Source: Aphanocapsa sp. GSE-SYN-MK-11-07L
GTDB lineage: Bacteria > Cyanobacteriota > Cyanobacteriia > Thermosynechococcales > Thermosynechococcaceae
Direction: 5' to 3'
NCBI GenBank assembly: GCA_019359715.1
Contig: JAHHGS010000076.1
Coordinates: forward strand, 29,660 to 93,659
Length of the DNA: 64,000 bases
Positions 8,282 to 18,764 of the stretch are shown piece by piece. A program made the translations under genes and the position numbers. Position 1 is the stretch's first letter. Each line of letters opens with the position of its first letter. A model generated the notes under the pieces. That model ran no database searches. It was given only the letters and a program-made list of their open reading frames with translations, and had not been told where the DNA came from.

Positions 8282-10720
8282 ATGACCTGTTCGCCAATCG
8301 AGTCCAGCCTAGAAGCTCTAAGGGCAACTTTGCGACCAGGGCAGAGAGAACTGGCAGATTGGCAGTCTGGCCCGTTGGCGGTATCAGCCGTGCCAGGGGC
8401 AGGCAAGTCGCATGGAATGGCGGTGGCGGCGGCGATCGCCGTTGCCCGGCATCAAAATACAGCCCAGTCCAAACATCAGCGATTCCCTACGGGACAGCAG
8501 AGCCGAACGCGGCAACTGCTGGTGGTGACATTCACGCGATCGGCGGCGGCCAATATCAAAGGGCAAATTCGCCAGCACCTGAAGGACTTGGGCTTGCCCC
8601 AAATCGGCTTTGCGGTTCACACCCTGCACGGTTTGGCCTTGAACATTGCCCGCAATAGCCAGTTATCGGGACTAAATTTAGACCAATCAATCTTGATTTC
8701 GCCTTACCAGAACCACCGTCTGATTCGCACCTGCGTTGAGCGCTGGATTGCCGATTATCCTCACCTCTATCAGCAGCTCTTGGCCGGTCAACACTTTGAT
8801 GGCGAACAGACCGAGCACCTGCGCCGCCAGTCTGTGCTCAGAACCGAAATTTTGCCCAGCTTAGCCCAAACGGCGGTTCGGGAGGCCAAGAGTTCCGGGC
8901 TGTTGCCTGAGCACCTGTGGCGGATGGCAGGGCGGGAAGAACTGCCAATTTTGGAAGCCGCAGCGGGGCTGTATGAGCGCTACCAAAAATTGCTCAGCGA
9001 TCGCAATTTTATTGATTACGACGAAATGATTTTGGCGGCGCTGCGAGTGCTGAGCGATCAGAGTGCCCGCCACTGGTGGCAAAGCCAAATCTTGGCGGTG
9101 TTTGAAGACGAAGCCCAAGACTCTACCCCGCTGCAAACTCAACTGCTGACGATTCTGGCCACCGATCCTGAGCAGCCAGAGCAGGTCAACTTGGTGCGAG
9201 TGGGCGACTCCAACCAGGCGATTAACTCCACCTTTACGCCGGCTGACCCGTTTTTCTTTCGGCAGTTTTGCCAGCAGTGCCAAGCCCAAGGGCGACTGTT
9301 TGAAATGGTGCAAGCCGGGCGAAGCGCGCCTGTAATTATGGCGGCCGCCAATTTTAGCTTGGACTGGCTCAATCAGGCAGGATTAGCTGGCTCGGAGCAG
9401 CCGTTTCGCCCCCAGACCATTCAGCCCGTCGCCAGCACCGACCCCCAGGCCGATGCCAATCCGCTGCCGGTTGGGCAAGGGCTAGAAATTTGGGCGCCCC
9501 GCGATGTGTTTGAGACGGTGGCTTTAATCGGGCAGCGCTTAGGGGACTTATTCAGCGCTAACCCTGCCGCCACCGCTGCTATTTTAGTCAGAGAAAATAA
9601 ACAGGGGCGGTTTATGGCTGAGGTACTGGCGGAACCACAGCGGTACGGCTTGACGCTCGATTTGAGCCAGTGCCCATTTCAGGTCTATGACGTGGGCAGT
9701 GGCGATCGCCGCAGCCATGTCCCGCAAGAGATGCTAAAGCTGTTGCAGTTTCTAGAGCGTCCCCATTCCCCCGATTACCTGAAAGCGGCCCTGACCGTGC
9801 TCAGCGATCGCCAGTTGATTCCAGCTCAAGATTTAAATCTGCTGGTCAGCCAGCCAGAGCAGTTTCTTTACCCCGACCCGCTAGAGCCAACTCAGCCAGA
9901 GCCAATCCGGCTAGCGCGTCAGCTTTGTACTCAGTTATTGCGATCGCGAATTGAACTGCCCCACTACGAGCTAATGACCTTTCTGGCTCTCACCCTCAAC
10001 TATGACCGGGCCGAGTTGGCCACGACTGACAAGCTGGCGGCTCGATTAGGGCAACAGACCTTCGAGCAGCCCAGTCTGGGGGCAATGTTGCCTGTGCTGC
10101 AAGAGTTGGTTGGCTCTGAGCAATTTGAAGCGGTCGATGTGGAAGCCAGCCAAGATCGCTACGTTCGTCCTGGCCAACTGACGATCATTACCATGCACAA
10201 GGCGAAAGGGCTGGACTGGGACTATGTGTTTATTCCGTTCTTAAATCAGAACATGATTCCCGGTCAACTGCGGGTACCACCGCAGGCCCAGTTTTTAGGC
10301 AATTTTACGCTAGCCGAGGTGGCCAGGGCCCAAATTCGGGCTGGGCTGCATCAACAGCATCTAGCTGATCATCAGGCCCAGGCCAGACCAAACAGTCTGA
10401 CTGAGATCCCAGACATTGCAACCGCTTGGCAGCGGGCGCAAGACCTCAAGATTGCCGAAGAATTTCGCTTACTCTACGTGGCAATGACCCGCGCCAAGCG
10501 GCTGCTCTGGTTGGCTTCGGCCCAGCAAGCTCCCTTTAGCTGGGGCAGTTTTAACTGGCAAAAGCGCGATCGCCTGGACGAAAAAGCTGCCTGCCCAATT
10601 TTGCCGCCGCTCCAGCAGCAATTTCCAAGCAGCATTGTTGCAAATCAAGCTCGCAAGTCGCCCGTTTCTAAATCAGTCTCGCGGACAGTTGCCCGATCGT
10701 CGCGCTCGACAAACGAGTAG
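8282..10720 (+). CDS. UvrD/PcrA-type ATP-dependent DNA helicase
   Basis: 812 residues with a full superfamily-1A motif set. Walker A is AVPGAGKS (about 36-43), motif Ia is LLVVTFTRSAAANIKGQI, motif II is FEDEAQD (about 277), motif III is VGDSNQAINSTF, motif V is TIITMHKAKGLDWDYVF (about 635) and motif VI is RLLYVAMTRAKRLLWLA (about 735). It should unwind DNA 3'-5' using ATP. No nuclease domain is visible, so it is not a complete AddA. The nearby AddB-like protein (3721-5910) is a plausible partner. Its 3' end overlaps the convergent gene at 10645-11148 by 76 bases. The biological role in repair or restart is inferred. Confidence 0.85.
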   Translation: MTCSPIESSLEALRATLRPGQRELADWQSGPLAVSAVPGAGKSHGMAVAAAIAVARHQNTAQSKHQRFPTGQQSRTRQLLVVTFTRSAAANIKGQIRQHLKDLGLPQIGFAVHTLHGLALNIARNSQLSGLNLDQSILISPYQNHRLIRTCVERWIADYPHLYQQLLAGQHFDGEQTEHLRRQSVLRTEILPSLAQTAVREAKSSGLLPEHLWRMAGREELPILEAAAGLYERYQKLLSDRNFIDYDEMILAALRVLSDQSARHWWQSQILAVFEDEAQDSTPLQTQLLTILATDPEQPEQVNLVRVGDSNQAINSTFTPADPFFFRQFCQQCQAQGRLFEMVQAGRSAPVIMAAANFSLDWLNQAGLAGSEQPFRPQTIQPVASTDPQADANPLPVGQGLEIWAPRDVFETVALIGQRLGDLFSANPAATAAILVRENKQGRFMAEVLAEPQRYGLTLDLSQCPFQVYDVGSGDRRSHVPQEMLKLLQFLERPHSPDYLKAALTVLSDRQLIPAQDLNLLVSQPEQFLYPDPLEPTQPEPIRLARQLCTQLLRSRIELPHYELMTFLALTLNYDRAELATTDKLAARLGQQTFEQPSLGAMLPVLQELVGSEQFEAVDVEASQDRYVRPGQLTIITMHKAKGLDWDYVFIPFLNQNMIPGQLRVPPQAQFLGNFTLAEVARAQIRAGLHQQHLADHQAQARPNSLTEIPDIATAWQRAQDLKIAEEFRLLYVAMTRAKRLLWLASAQQAPFSWGSFNWQKRDRLDEKAACPILPPLQQQFPSSIVANQARKSPVSKSVSRTVARSSRSTNE

Positions 10721-11148
10721 TCACAAACCCGCTCTTGATCCGCCAGACTTTGCGTATCCCGTTCTGAGAAGTGGGGCGGTCTGGTTTGCCGAGCTATCAA
10801 GGCTTCGATCGCCTCTAAGCGATCGCGCAGGTCTTGGATTAGCCCAGAATGGCTCAATCGGACTGTCGCTACCTGCTCCCGCAGGCGATCGTAGTTATTC
10901 GGCAACTCTTGCCGCAAAATTAGCACTTCACGCGTCAGGCTCATTAGCCGCTTTTCTAAATCTTGAATCTGACCCGACGCTGACTCGGACTGGGTGGACT
11001 TTGCTGCCAAACTGTCAAAATAAGTTTGCAGGACATCCGTTAAGGCTTCTATAACACTGGCATGACCTTGCTGCTGCTGATAAAGCTTAAGCCGCTGGTA
11101 GAGATGATTTGGAATCACTTTGACCAAGCTAGGTTCCTGGTTAATCAT
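10645..11148 (-). CDS. ribbon-helix-helix-like coiled-coil protein, hypothetical
   Basis: 167 residues. The first 45 (LVKVIPNHLYQRLKLYQQQQ, then ASVIEALTDVLQTYFDSL) look like a CopG/ribbon-helix-helix DNA-binding fold: a short strand and two helices. A coiled coil covers about 60-130 with regular Leu spacing (DLEKRLMSL, LREQVATV, DLRDRLEAIEALI), and a charged tail ends the protein. It could be a small DNA-binding oligomer. The last 76 bases overlap the helicase gene on the other strand, an antisense overlap that could couple their expression. There is no specific functional evidence. Confidence 0.6.
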   Translation of the reverse strand: MINQEPSLVKVIPNHLYQRLKLYQQQQGHASVIEALTDVLQTYFDSLAAKSTQSESASGQIQDLEKRLMSLTREVLILRQELPNNYDRLREQVATVRLSHSGLIQDLRDRLEAIEALIARQTRPPHFSERDTQSLADQERVCDYSFVERDDRATVRETDLETGDLRA

Positions 11149-11412
11149 GGCAACAGTAGGTAATTGATATGGCCAAACAGGGAGCTGATCTAATACTCAA
11201 TTTCTGGATGTTTGAGCATAGTAATTCATAGACTAAGGCTTGACAGTGATCTGACCCAACCGTGAAATTACCGAAACTTGAATCGCCCCCACCGCTTAGA
11301 CTGATCAAATTTTAGGTTTTGGGTCGTCAGACCTAGCTTAAGACTGACATTGACTAGTCATATGAGCCACGACCATAAGTTAGAACTTGCTGCACAGATT
11401 GATATTGACAAC

Positions 11413-13188
11413 TTAAGTTCCCGTCTGGCTGCCTGTTCTTGCTCGCCAGGCTTGAATTAAAGATTGAGCCTCACTGTAGGCACTGCTGAAGCTGGGAATC
11501 TGCTTGGCAATGGCGATCGCGGCTGGCAAACTAGTTTCTGCCTGAGTTCTGGCCAGGGCTAGCATCTGCTCTCCCCACTGGCTGATTAACTGGTCTGCGT
11601 CTGCCCGCTGAGCGGACTGGAGGGGGACTTGGTTAATAATTTGGATCGCTGTTGTCAAAGCTTGCGGCGTTCCTTGCTGCGCGAAAGTGTTGGCTCGTTC
11701 TACCCATTGTTGCTCCGGCAGTGTTTCTTCGATCGGAGTCGGGGTAGGCTGGGGAAGCGTCGCCACCTGGAGCATTTGGTTCCAGAGTTGAATCCGGGTT
11801 TGCGCTTCCACATACAGCGGTCGTCCCGGCAGAATTTGGAGGGCTTGCCCAATCGCATTTCGCAAATCGCTGAGGCTGCCGGTGGCGGCCAGTTGTTCGG
11901 CTCGATCCAGTAACGGCTGATCTTGCAGGGTTTGCAATTGCTCAGTCCAAGCTTGCAGGTCTTTTCGGGCCGATTTGCGCCGAACATCGCTGGCGGTGGC
12001 TGGCACCTGCTGGGCTTGGGAAATTGCAACTTGCAGATTTTGGGTTCCACCCGCCTCAGCGTAGCGGTGGGCCAGGGCTAATAGTTGCACGGTTTGAATA
12101 TCTGCCTGCCAGCGCTGGATCAGGGTTTGGGCTTTGGCATACAGCGGTCGATCGGGCGGCATTGCCCGGACGCGGGCGATCGCAACTTCTAAATCAGCAA
12201 CATTATCTGTCCAGGTGCTTGCTTCAACGTTGGCCAGTTCAATGTAATCCTGGGCCGCATTCCACAGCGGCGTCTCGGCTGGGATTTCTTGGGCGGCGAC
12301 CAAAGCCAACTGTAGATCCTGATTCGCCAGCGCCGTGTCTGCCAGATCGAGCAGGGTCTGGGAAACATCTTTGACTAAATCTTGCGCCCCCGGATAAAAA
12401 TCGCTGCTGTCGGGAATGCCACGGGCAATTTTCATCGCCTCCTTCAGGTTGTCTAAGCCCTCTCGGCGGAGCAAACTCCTAGCCCGATTCAATTTGCTGT
12501 CATCCATCTGAGCGATGATAATTCGCTGGTTGATGGCTTGGAATTTATCCCTAGCCCAGTAGCGATTATCGACATCCACCAGCCGGATGGCGATCGAAAA
12601 GGCTTTTCGCCAGTCTTGCTCCCGCAGGGCAGCTTCAACTTTCTGGTAGATTGCTTCTCCTTCTGCCCAAACTTTTCGCCAGTGGGCAACTCGCTTTTGC
12701 ACCAGCGGGTAGGCTGAGGTTTGGGCAGGGATTTGCTGCACGACTTTAATCGCCCGCTCGATCTCGCCCTGATTAACGCTCAGCTCTGCCAGATCCAGAA
12801 CTTGGGTGGACCAGGCTTCAATCCGCCGGCTAATTTCTGGGTTGAGGGGGTGGTCTTTACCCAGACCATCAATCAGTTGAATGGCCGTCAGCAGGTCTTC
12901 TAAGGTTCCCTGATTGGCGCTGGTTTCAGCGCAGTAGAGCCGAAAGGAAGCCGAGGCAAACGGCCAAAACACCTGCTGGCAGTTACTTCCTTGCACCGAA
13001 GGTTGCCGCAGCATCAAACCAAAGCTGACGACCCCAATTGTGGTCGAAACGGCGATCGCCACCCCTCCCCAAAACTGCCAACGCAAGGGCAATTTCAGCT
13101 TGACTGCTGCCTGCTCCAAGGACATTCCCAGGTGGGTGGCCGAGGTGACAGAAGCAGCGATCGTTTTGTCAATCCATTTTTTCTCCAT
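11413..13188 (-). CDS. membrane-anchored repeat protein with about nine alpha-helical repeats
   Basis: 591 residues. One transmembrane helix lies near 37-58 (WGGVAIAVSTTIGVVSFGLML), with the rest probably outside the cytoplasm. The body is built of related units of the form A-I-x-x-A-x-x-I-P ... Y-x-x-A-Q-x-x-I-x-x-W. Examples are IERAIKVVQQIPAQ, LKEAMKIARGIPDS, LQLALVAAQEIPAE, LEVAIARVRAMPPD and LPAAIAIAKQIPSF. Similar cyanobacterial proteins are sometimes labelled chromosome-segregation ATPase, but no ATPase motif is present. The Ser/Thr kinase at 59099-61024 carries the same repeat in its extracytoplasmic part. The repeats are probably a TPR-like binding scaffold; the ligand is unknown. 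Confidence 0.7.
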   Translation of the reverse strand: MEKKWIDKTIAASVTSATHLGMSLEQAAVKLKLPLRWQFWGGVAIAVSTTIGVVSFGLMLRQPSVQGSNCQQVFWPFASASFRLYCAETSANQGTLEDLLTAIQLIDGLGKDHPLNPEISRRIEAWSTQVLDLAELSVNQGEIERAIKVVQQIPAQTSAYPLVQKRVAHWRKVWAEGEAIYQKVEAALREQDWRKAFSIAIRLVDVDNRYWARDKFQAINQRIIIAQMDDSKLNRARSLLRREGLDNLKEAMKIARGIPDSSDFYPGAQDLVKDVSQTLLDLADTALANQDLQLALVAAQEIPAETPLWNAAQDYIELANVEASTWTDNVADLEVAIARVRAMPPDRPLYAKAQTLIQRWQADIQTVQLLALAHRYAEAGGTQNLQVAISQAQQVPATASDVRRKSARKDLQAWTEQLQTLQDQPLLDRAEQLAATGSLSDLRNAIGQALQILPGRPLYVEAQTRIQLWNQMLQVATLPQPTPTPIEETLPEQQWVERANTFAQQGTPQALTTAIQIINQVPLQSAQRADADQLISQWGEQMLALARTQAETSLPAAIAIAKQIPSFSSAYSEAQSLIQAWRARTGSQTGT

Positions 13189-13417
13189 CGCGGTTTAGGT
13201 TTGACGCTAGGAGCTATGATACCTTGCAACTTTGTCGCTTCTCATACCTCAAATTGCCGATCGCCTTGCTCAGTCAGGATAATTTGGCATAAACATTGGC
13301 GAACCCAGCTAAGCTGCTCCAGCTAAAAAATCTTCTCGAACCCTGGTTCAGTCAGCGATTTCAACGCAAGTGATAAGGTGTATCTACCCGTTTCAATCCG
13401 CCTACAGATGGATTTTC

Positions 13418-14275
13418 ATGTCTACACCTCCAATCCAGTGGTATCCAGGACACATTGCTAAGGCAGAAAAAGCGCTGCTAGAGCAGTTAAAGCGGGTTGA
13501 TGTTGTCTTAGAAGTGCGGGATGCTCGAATTCCCAGGGCCAGCCATCACCCCCAAATTCAGCACTGGATCGGGACAAAACCGAGAGTTCTGGTGCTGAAC
13601 CGGGTTGATGCCATTTCTAGCTTGGCCCGGCAGCGGTGGCAAGAGCGCCTGCAAGCGGAAGGAGAAACTCCCTACTTCACCAATGCGCAAAAGGGGCAGG
13701 GAATCGCCACAGTGGCAGAATTTACCCAAAGTGCGGGCTGGCAGATTAATCAACGTCGCCGCGATCGCGGCATGCAGCCCCGCCCGGTCAGAGCGGTTGT
13801 GATTGGCTTTCCGAACGTCGGTAAGTCAGCTTTGATTAATCGGCTGCTCAATCGTCGCGTCGTCGAAAGCGCTCGCCGCCCTGGCGTAACGCGCCAGCTC
13901 CGCTGGGTGAGAATTTCCGACCAGCTCGATTTATTGGATGCCCCCGGCGTACTGCCGCCGCTCCTGACTGATCAGCAAGCCGCCCTCAAGCTGGCGATCT
14001 GTGACGATATTGGCGAAGCCGCCTACGACACGCAGCGAGTGGCCGCCGCCATGATTGACTTGCTCAAACAACTGGAGGGACAAGCGCCAGGCTTGCTGCC
14101 ACCTCAACCCCTGACCGCCCGCTATCGCCTTGATCCTGGCCCATTTAGCGGCGAAGCTTACTTGGCTGAGTTAGCCGTCCAGCGCTATCAAGGCGATGTT
14201 GAGCGAGCGGCCCGCCAGTCTTTAAATGACTTTCGGAAAGGGCTACTGGGGGCGATCGCCCTAGAGCTACCCTAA
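13418..14275 (+). CDS. rbgA: ribosome biogenesis GTPase YlqF/RbgA
   Basis: 285 residues from the ATG at 13418 (MSTPPIQWYPGHIAKAEK, the standard YlqF N-terminus; an upstream in-frame ATG at 13370 gives an atypical extension). The G motifs are circularly permuted: G4 NRVD (about 59) and the G5 region come first, then G1 GFPNVGKS (about 128-135), G2 and G3 DAPG (about 174). The C-terminal helical domain contacts rRNA. It is known to help late assembly of the large ribosomal subunit in the cytosol. The gene stands alone upstream of dnaE. Confidence 0.9.
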   Translation: MSTPPIQWYPGHIAKAEKALLEQLKRVDVVLEVRDARIPRASHHPQIQHWIGTKPRVLVLNRVDAISSLARQRWQERLQAEGETPYFTNAQKGQGIATVAEFTQSAGWQINQRRRDRGMQPRPVRAVVIGFPNVGKSALINRLLNRRVVESARRPGVTRQLRWVRISDQLDLLDAPGVLPPLLTDQQAALKLAICDDIGEAAYDTQRVAAAMIDLLKQLEGQAPGLLPPQPLTARYRLDPGPFSGEAYLAELAVQRYQGDVERAARQSLNDFRKGLLGAIALELP

Positions 14276-14474
14276 GACCTGGATCAAGAACTGAGTGTGA
14301 TTGATGCATGGCGATCGCCATTGCTCCGAAAGCTAATCAATCTGCTTGGTGATTGGGAAAGAAGTAGGCACTATCTCTGAAAAAACTAGCGGTAGTGATA
14401 TAATCCCGCTCAAGCCCCTGTTTTATGCTAGATATAGCGGTAGAGTTTCCAAGTCGTTCTTCAGCCCTCAGCTC

Positions 14475-17400
14475 ATGTCTTTTGTTGGTCTGCATATCCA
14501 CAGTGACTACAGCCTGCTCGACGGGGCTAGCCAATTGCCGGAACTGATTGAGCGAGCGATGGCTTTAGACATGCCAGCGATCGCCCTCACCGATCATGGG
14601 GTGATGTATGGGGCGGTGGAACTGCTCAAAACCTGCCGGGGCAAAGAAATTAAGCCAATCATTGGCAATGAAATGTATGTGATCAACGGCGACATTGAAA
14701 AACAAGAGCGTCGTCCTCGCTACCATCAGGTTGTCTTGGCAAAAAATACGCAAGGCTACAAAAATCTGGTCAAACTAACCAGCATTTCTAACCTGAAGGG
14801 CGTTCAGGGCAAGGGGATTTTTTCCCGGCCCTGCATTAATAAAGAATTATTGACCCAGTACCACGAAGGGCTGATTGTCACCAGCGCTTGCCTGGGAGGC
14901 GAAATTCCGCAGGCAATTATCCAGGGCAAGCCAGAAATCGCCCGCCGAATTGCCCAGTGGTACAAAGACTTATTTGGGGATGATTTTTACTTAGAAATTC
15001 AAGACCACGGCTCGCAAGAAGACCGGGTGGTGAATGTCGAGATTGTCCGGATTGTCAGGGAAATGGAGATTAAAATCATTGCTACTAATGATTCTCACTA
15101 TATTTCCTGCTATGACGTAGAAGCCCACGATGCTCTGCTCTGCATTCAAACCGGCAAGCTGATCACCGAAGACAAACGGCTGCGCTACAGCGGCACCGAG
15201 TACCTAAAATCTGCCGAGGAAATGGCCCGCCTGTTCCGCGATCACCTGACCGATGACGTAATTGCGGAGGCGATCGCCACCACCCTGGAAGTGGCGGGCA
15301 AAATTGAACCCTACGAGGTGTTTCGCGACCCGCAAAGCCCTAACTTTGACGTGCCGCCGGAATTCACCCCCGATACCTATCTGGAAGAAATCACCTGGCA
15401 GGGCTTACTCAAACGCCTCAACTGCCAAACTCGCCCCGAAATTGAGGCTCAATATCCTGGCTACCGAGAACGGCTGGAGTACGAGCTAGCCATGCTCCAG
15501 CAGATGGGCTTTTCCACCTACTTTTTGGTCGTCTGGGACTACATCAAATACGCCAGAGACAACGGGATTCCGGTTGGGCCAGGACGGGGTTCTGCCGCTG
15601 GCTCCCTGGTCGCCTATGCGCTGGGAATTACCAACATTGACCCGGTGCACCACGGCTTGCTGTTTGAGCGCTTCCTGAACCCAGAACGCAAGTCAATGCC
15701 AGACGTTGACACCGACTTCTGCATTGAGCGGCGGGATGAGGTAATCAAATACGTCACCGAAAAATACGGCGAAGATCGGGTAGCCCAGATCATTACCTTC
15801 AACCGGATGACCTCAAAAGCGGTTCTAAAAGATGTGGCCCGGGTGCTGGATATTCCCTACGGCGAGAGCGATCGCATGGCCAAGCTGATCCCGATTTCCC
15901 GCGGTAAGCCGACCAAGCTAAAGGTGATGATTTCCGATCAGACCCCTTGCCCTGAATTCAAAGAAAAATACGACAAAGACCCGAAAGTCCGCCACTGGCT
16001 TGATATGGCGATCCGGATTGAAGGCACCAACAAAACCTATGGCGTACATGCAGCCGGAGTTGTGATTGCTTCTGAACCCTTAGATCAAATTGTCCCGCTC
16101 CAGCGCAACAACGATGGGGCCGTGATTACCCAGTATTTCATGGAAGACCTAGAATCCCTGGGTCTGTTGAAAATGGACTTTCTCGGCTTAAGAAACCTGA
16201 CCATGATCGAAAAAACGATTGATTTGGTTAAGTCCAATCAAAACGTCAGTCTGGATGTCGATCGCTTGCCAGAGCTTGACCCGAAAACCTATCAGCTTCT
16301 GGCCAAAGGTGAACTGGAAGGAATCTTTCAATTAGAGTCTTCCGGGATGCGGCAGATTGTCAAGGAACTAAAGCCCTCTAACCTGGAGGATATTTCTTCC
16401 ATTTTGGCCCTGTATCGACCTGGCCCATTGGATGCGGGGCTGATTCCCAAGTTCATTAACCGCAAGCACGGGCGAGAAGTGATTGACTACCCGCATGAAA
16501 TTCTGAAACCAATCTTGAATGAGACCTACGGAATTATGGTCTATCAAGAACAAATCATGAAAATTGCTCAGGATATGGGCGGCTACTCCCTGGGGCAAGC
16601 CGACCTGCTGCGGCGGGCAATGGGTAAAAAGAAAGTAGCTGAAATGCAGAAGCACCAAGCCGCCTTTGTCGAAGGCGCAACGGGCAATGGGGTGAAAGCA
16701 AAAGTCGCCGAAGACCTGTTTGACCAAATGGTCATGTTTGCTGAGTATTGCTTTAATAAATCCCACTCCACAGCCTACGGGTATGTTACCTATCAGACTG
16801 CTTTTCTGAAAGCCAATTATCCGGTTGAATACATGGCAGCCCTGCTGACGGCCAACAGCGGCGACCAGGACAAGGTGCAAAAGTACATTGCTACCTGCAT
16901 GACGATGGGAATTGAGGTCGAGCCGCCGGACATCAACCGCTCTGGGGTAGACTTTACTCCCACCAGGGAGAAGATTTTGTTTGGCTTGTCCGCTGTCCGC
17001 CATGTCGGGGAAGGGGCGATCGCCGATATCTTGAAGGCGCGTCAGGCGGGCGGGCCGTTTAAGTCCCTGGCCGACTTGTGCGATCGGATCGACCCCCGCA
17101 CCGTCAACAAGCGGGCCTTAGAATCGCTGATTTACTCCGGCGGCTTTGATGCCCTAGAAGCCAACCGGAATCAACTGGTGCATGATCTGGAGCTAATTTT
17201 AGAGTGGTCGCAGTCGCGAGCCAAAGATCGGGCGATCGGGCAGGGCAACCTGTTTGATATGTTAGGCGGCAGCAGCCCGGTCGCAGAAGCCCCCGCCAGC
17301 TTCGAGTCAGCTCCCAAGGCCCCACCGATGCCAGACCTTGATCCAACCGAAAAACTGCGCCTGGAAAAAGAACTGCTGGGGTTTTACATTTCTGACCATC

Positions 17401-17978
17401 CCCTGAAAGCGGTTCAGGAATCTTCCCGCGTGTTAGCACCGATTAACTTGGCCAATCTGGAAGAGCAGCGAGATGACATGATGCTGAGCGCGATTGTGAT
17501 GCTGAGTGAAGTAAAACCGATTGTAACTAAAAAGGGCGATAACATGGCGATCGTTCAGCTTGAAGACCTGACCGGCAAGGCGGAAGCGGTGGTCTTCCCG
17601 AAAAGCTTCGAGCGGATTGGCACCTATATCCAGACCGATCGCCGCTTGATGATTTGGGGCAAGCTGGATCGCAAAGACGATCGGATGCAGTTCATTATTG
17701 AAGACGCTGAGCCAGTCGAAGAGGTGCGGATTGTGATGGTAGACCTGACTCCTGAAATGGCGACCAGCATTCACCAGCAGCATCAACTGCGCGAAATTTT
17801 GCAGCAGCAAACCCGCGAAGGCTCCAAAGTGCCGATCATTGCCAAAATCACCCAAAATGGCCAAACTCAATTCGTCCGGTTAGGGGCCCAATTTCGAGTC
17901 CAGGACGATCGCCAAACCGTGCAGGCATTGATTCGAGCCGGGTTTCAGGCCAAGTCTTCCGCGCTTCTAACTGCTTAG
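14475..17978 (+). CDS. dnaE: DNA polymerase III subunit alpha, uninterrupted
   Basis: Replicative polymerase. The N-terminal PHP domain starts [20 protein letters not shown]; an upstream in-frame ATG at 14346 gives only a non-conserved leader, so 14475 is preferred (1167 residues). The polymerase core includes [18 protein letters not shown] and [15 protein letters not shown] with the catalytic Asp residues. A helix-hairpin-helix region ([12 protein letters not shown]) and a C-terminal OB domain ([18 protein letters not shown]) follow. Many cyanobacteria split this gene with an intein between Tyr and Cys of the [14 protein letters not shown] motif. Here the motif is continuous (Tyr 16746-16748, Cys 16749-16751, residues 758/759), so the gene is whole. 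Confidence 0.95.
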   Translation: MSFVGLHIHSDYSLLDGASQLPELIERAMALDMPAIALTDHGVMYGAVELLKTCRGKEIKPIIGNEMYVINGDIEKQERRPRYHQVVLAKNTQGYKNLVKLTSISNLKGVQGKGIFSRPCINKELLTQYHEGLIVTSACLGGEIPQAIIQGKPEIARRIAQWYKDLFGDDFYLEIQDHGSQEDRVVNVEIVRIVREMEIKIIATNDSHYISCYDVEAHDALLCIQTGKLITEDKRLRYSGTEYLKSAEEMARLFRDHLTDDVIAEAIATTLEVAGKIEPYEVFRDPQSPNFDVPPEFTPDTYLEEITWQGLLKRLNCQTRPEIEAQYPGYRERLEYELAMLQQMGFSTYFLVVWDYIKYARDNGIPVGPGRGSAAGSLVAYALGITNIDPVHHGLLFERFLNPERKSMPDVDTDFCIERRDEVIKYVTEKYGEDRVAQIITFNRMTSKAVLKDVARVLDIPYGESDRMAKLIPISRGKPTKLKVMISDQTPCPEFKEKYDKDPKVRHWLDMAIRIEGTNKTYGVHAAGVVIASEPLDQIVPLQRNNDGAVITQYFMEDLESLGLLKMDFLGLRNLTMIEKTIDLVKSNQNVSLDVDRLPELDPKTYQLLAKGELEGIFQLESSGMRQIVKELKPSNLEDISSILALYRPGPLDAGLIPKFINRKHGREVIDYPHEILKPILNETYGIMVYQEQIMKIAQDMGGYSLGQADLLRRAMGKKKVAEMQKHQAAFVEGATGNGVKAKVAEDLFDQMVMFAEYCFNKSHSTAYGYVTYQTAFLKANYPVEYMAALLTANSGDQDKVQKYIATCMTMGIEVEPPDINRSGVDFTPTREKILFGLSAVRHVGEGAIADILKARQAGGPFKSLADLCDRIDPRTVNKRALESLIYSGGFDALEANRNQLVHDLELILEWSQSRAKDRAIGQGNLFDMLGGSSPVAEAPASFESAPKAPPMPDLDPTEKLRLEKELLGFYISDHPLKAVQESSRVLAPINLANLEEQRDDMMLSAIVMLSEVKPIVTKKGDNMAIVQLEDLTGKAEAVVFPKSFERIGTYIQTDRRLMIWGKLDRKDDRMQFIIEDAEPVEEVRIVMVDLTPEMATSIHQQHQLREILQQQTREGSKVPIIAKITQNGQTQFVRLGAQFRVQDDRQTVQALIRAGFQAKSSALLTA

Positions 17979-18039
17979 GACTTTTAAAATCAGCAAGAAA
18001 AATCCCTTTGATCGGACAAAACTAAAACAAATCAAAACT

Positions 18040-18591
18040 ATGAAACTTAAGACTATTTTTCTAGGCACATTTGTCGGCCTTTCCCTTCTTGCGATTAACC
18101 CTGTAAAAGCTGAAATACCTGGTGACATCCGATTATTCTCTCAAGTCCAGACCACAAAGATTTTCAATCCTCAAACTCCAGAAGAATTAATCCAAAAAAT
18201 TTATCAGGTTCATCAACCGTGGGCAAATCAGGAAATCGACTTAGAGCAGGAGTCAGTTCTGTCACAATATTTCGACGAGGAGTTGACTCGTCTAATCATT
18301 AAGGACAACGAATGCGAAAAGAAGTCTCGTAGCATTTGTAATTTAGACTTTGATCCGTTTGTAGAGGCCCAAAACTACGATAAGAAAGTTGGATACTCGA
18401 ATCTTAAACTCCGGAGACTAAAGTCTGAACCCGATGCTGTGATTGAAGTAGCGTTTGAAAATATAGAGCCAAGAAAAATTGTATATCAGGCCAGAATGAC
18501 AGAAGCAGGCTGGCGAATTAGTGACATTGTCTATCAAGATGGTCAGTTTTCCCTCAAATCCCTGCTTTCTCAACCGATACCACTTAGGTAG
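18040..18591 (+). CDS. secreted protein, DUF3828-like
   Basis: 183 residues with a clear signal peptide (about 1-25, TIFLGTFVGLSLLAI ending in VKA-E). The mature part has ELIQKIYQVHQP followed by YFDEELTRLIIKDNECEK and a C-terminal beta-rich half (GWRISDIVYQDG). This layout matches the DUF3828 family of exported proteins of unknown role. The coding sequence is visibly more AT-rich than its neighbours dnaE and mtnA, consistent with later acquisition. It is separated from dnaE by 61 bases. Confidence 0.65.
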   Translation: MKLKTIFLGTFVGLSLLAINPVKAEIPGDIRLFSQVQTTKIFNPQTPEELIQKIYQVHQPWANQEIDLEQESVLSQYFDEELTRLIIKDNECEKKSRSICNLDFDPFVEAQNYDKKVGYSNLKLRRLKSEPDAVIEVAFENIEPRKIVYQARMTEAGWRISDIVYQDGQFSLKSLLSQPIPLR

Positions 18592-18764
18592 TTGCTCGTA
18601 CTTGCATAAGACGATTGAGTGATGACTTTTCCCCTTTATTGGACAAATTTAGCGAACATTTGCAGCGAAACGGCTCATCGCACGATGTTTGCGCTTAACC
18701 GCATCGCCATCCGCTCAAATGCAAGCCGTTATTTTGCAACGCGTTATTTTCCACAAAGATTCAC

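Noticed and set aside
11362..11460. 32-codon plus-strand ORF (MSHDHKLELAAQIDI) in the gap after the repeat protein
   Set aside because: It overlaps the 3' end of the repeat protein on the other strand, has no clear ribosome site and matches nothing known.
14346..14474. 43-residue leader of dnaE from an upstream ATG
   Set aside because: The sequence is not DnaE-like; the conserved [11 protein letters not shown] start follows ATG 14475 directly.
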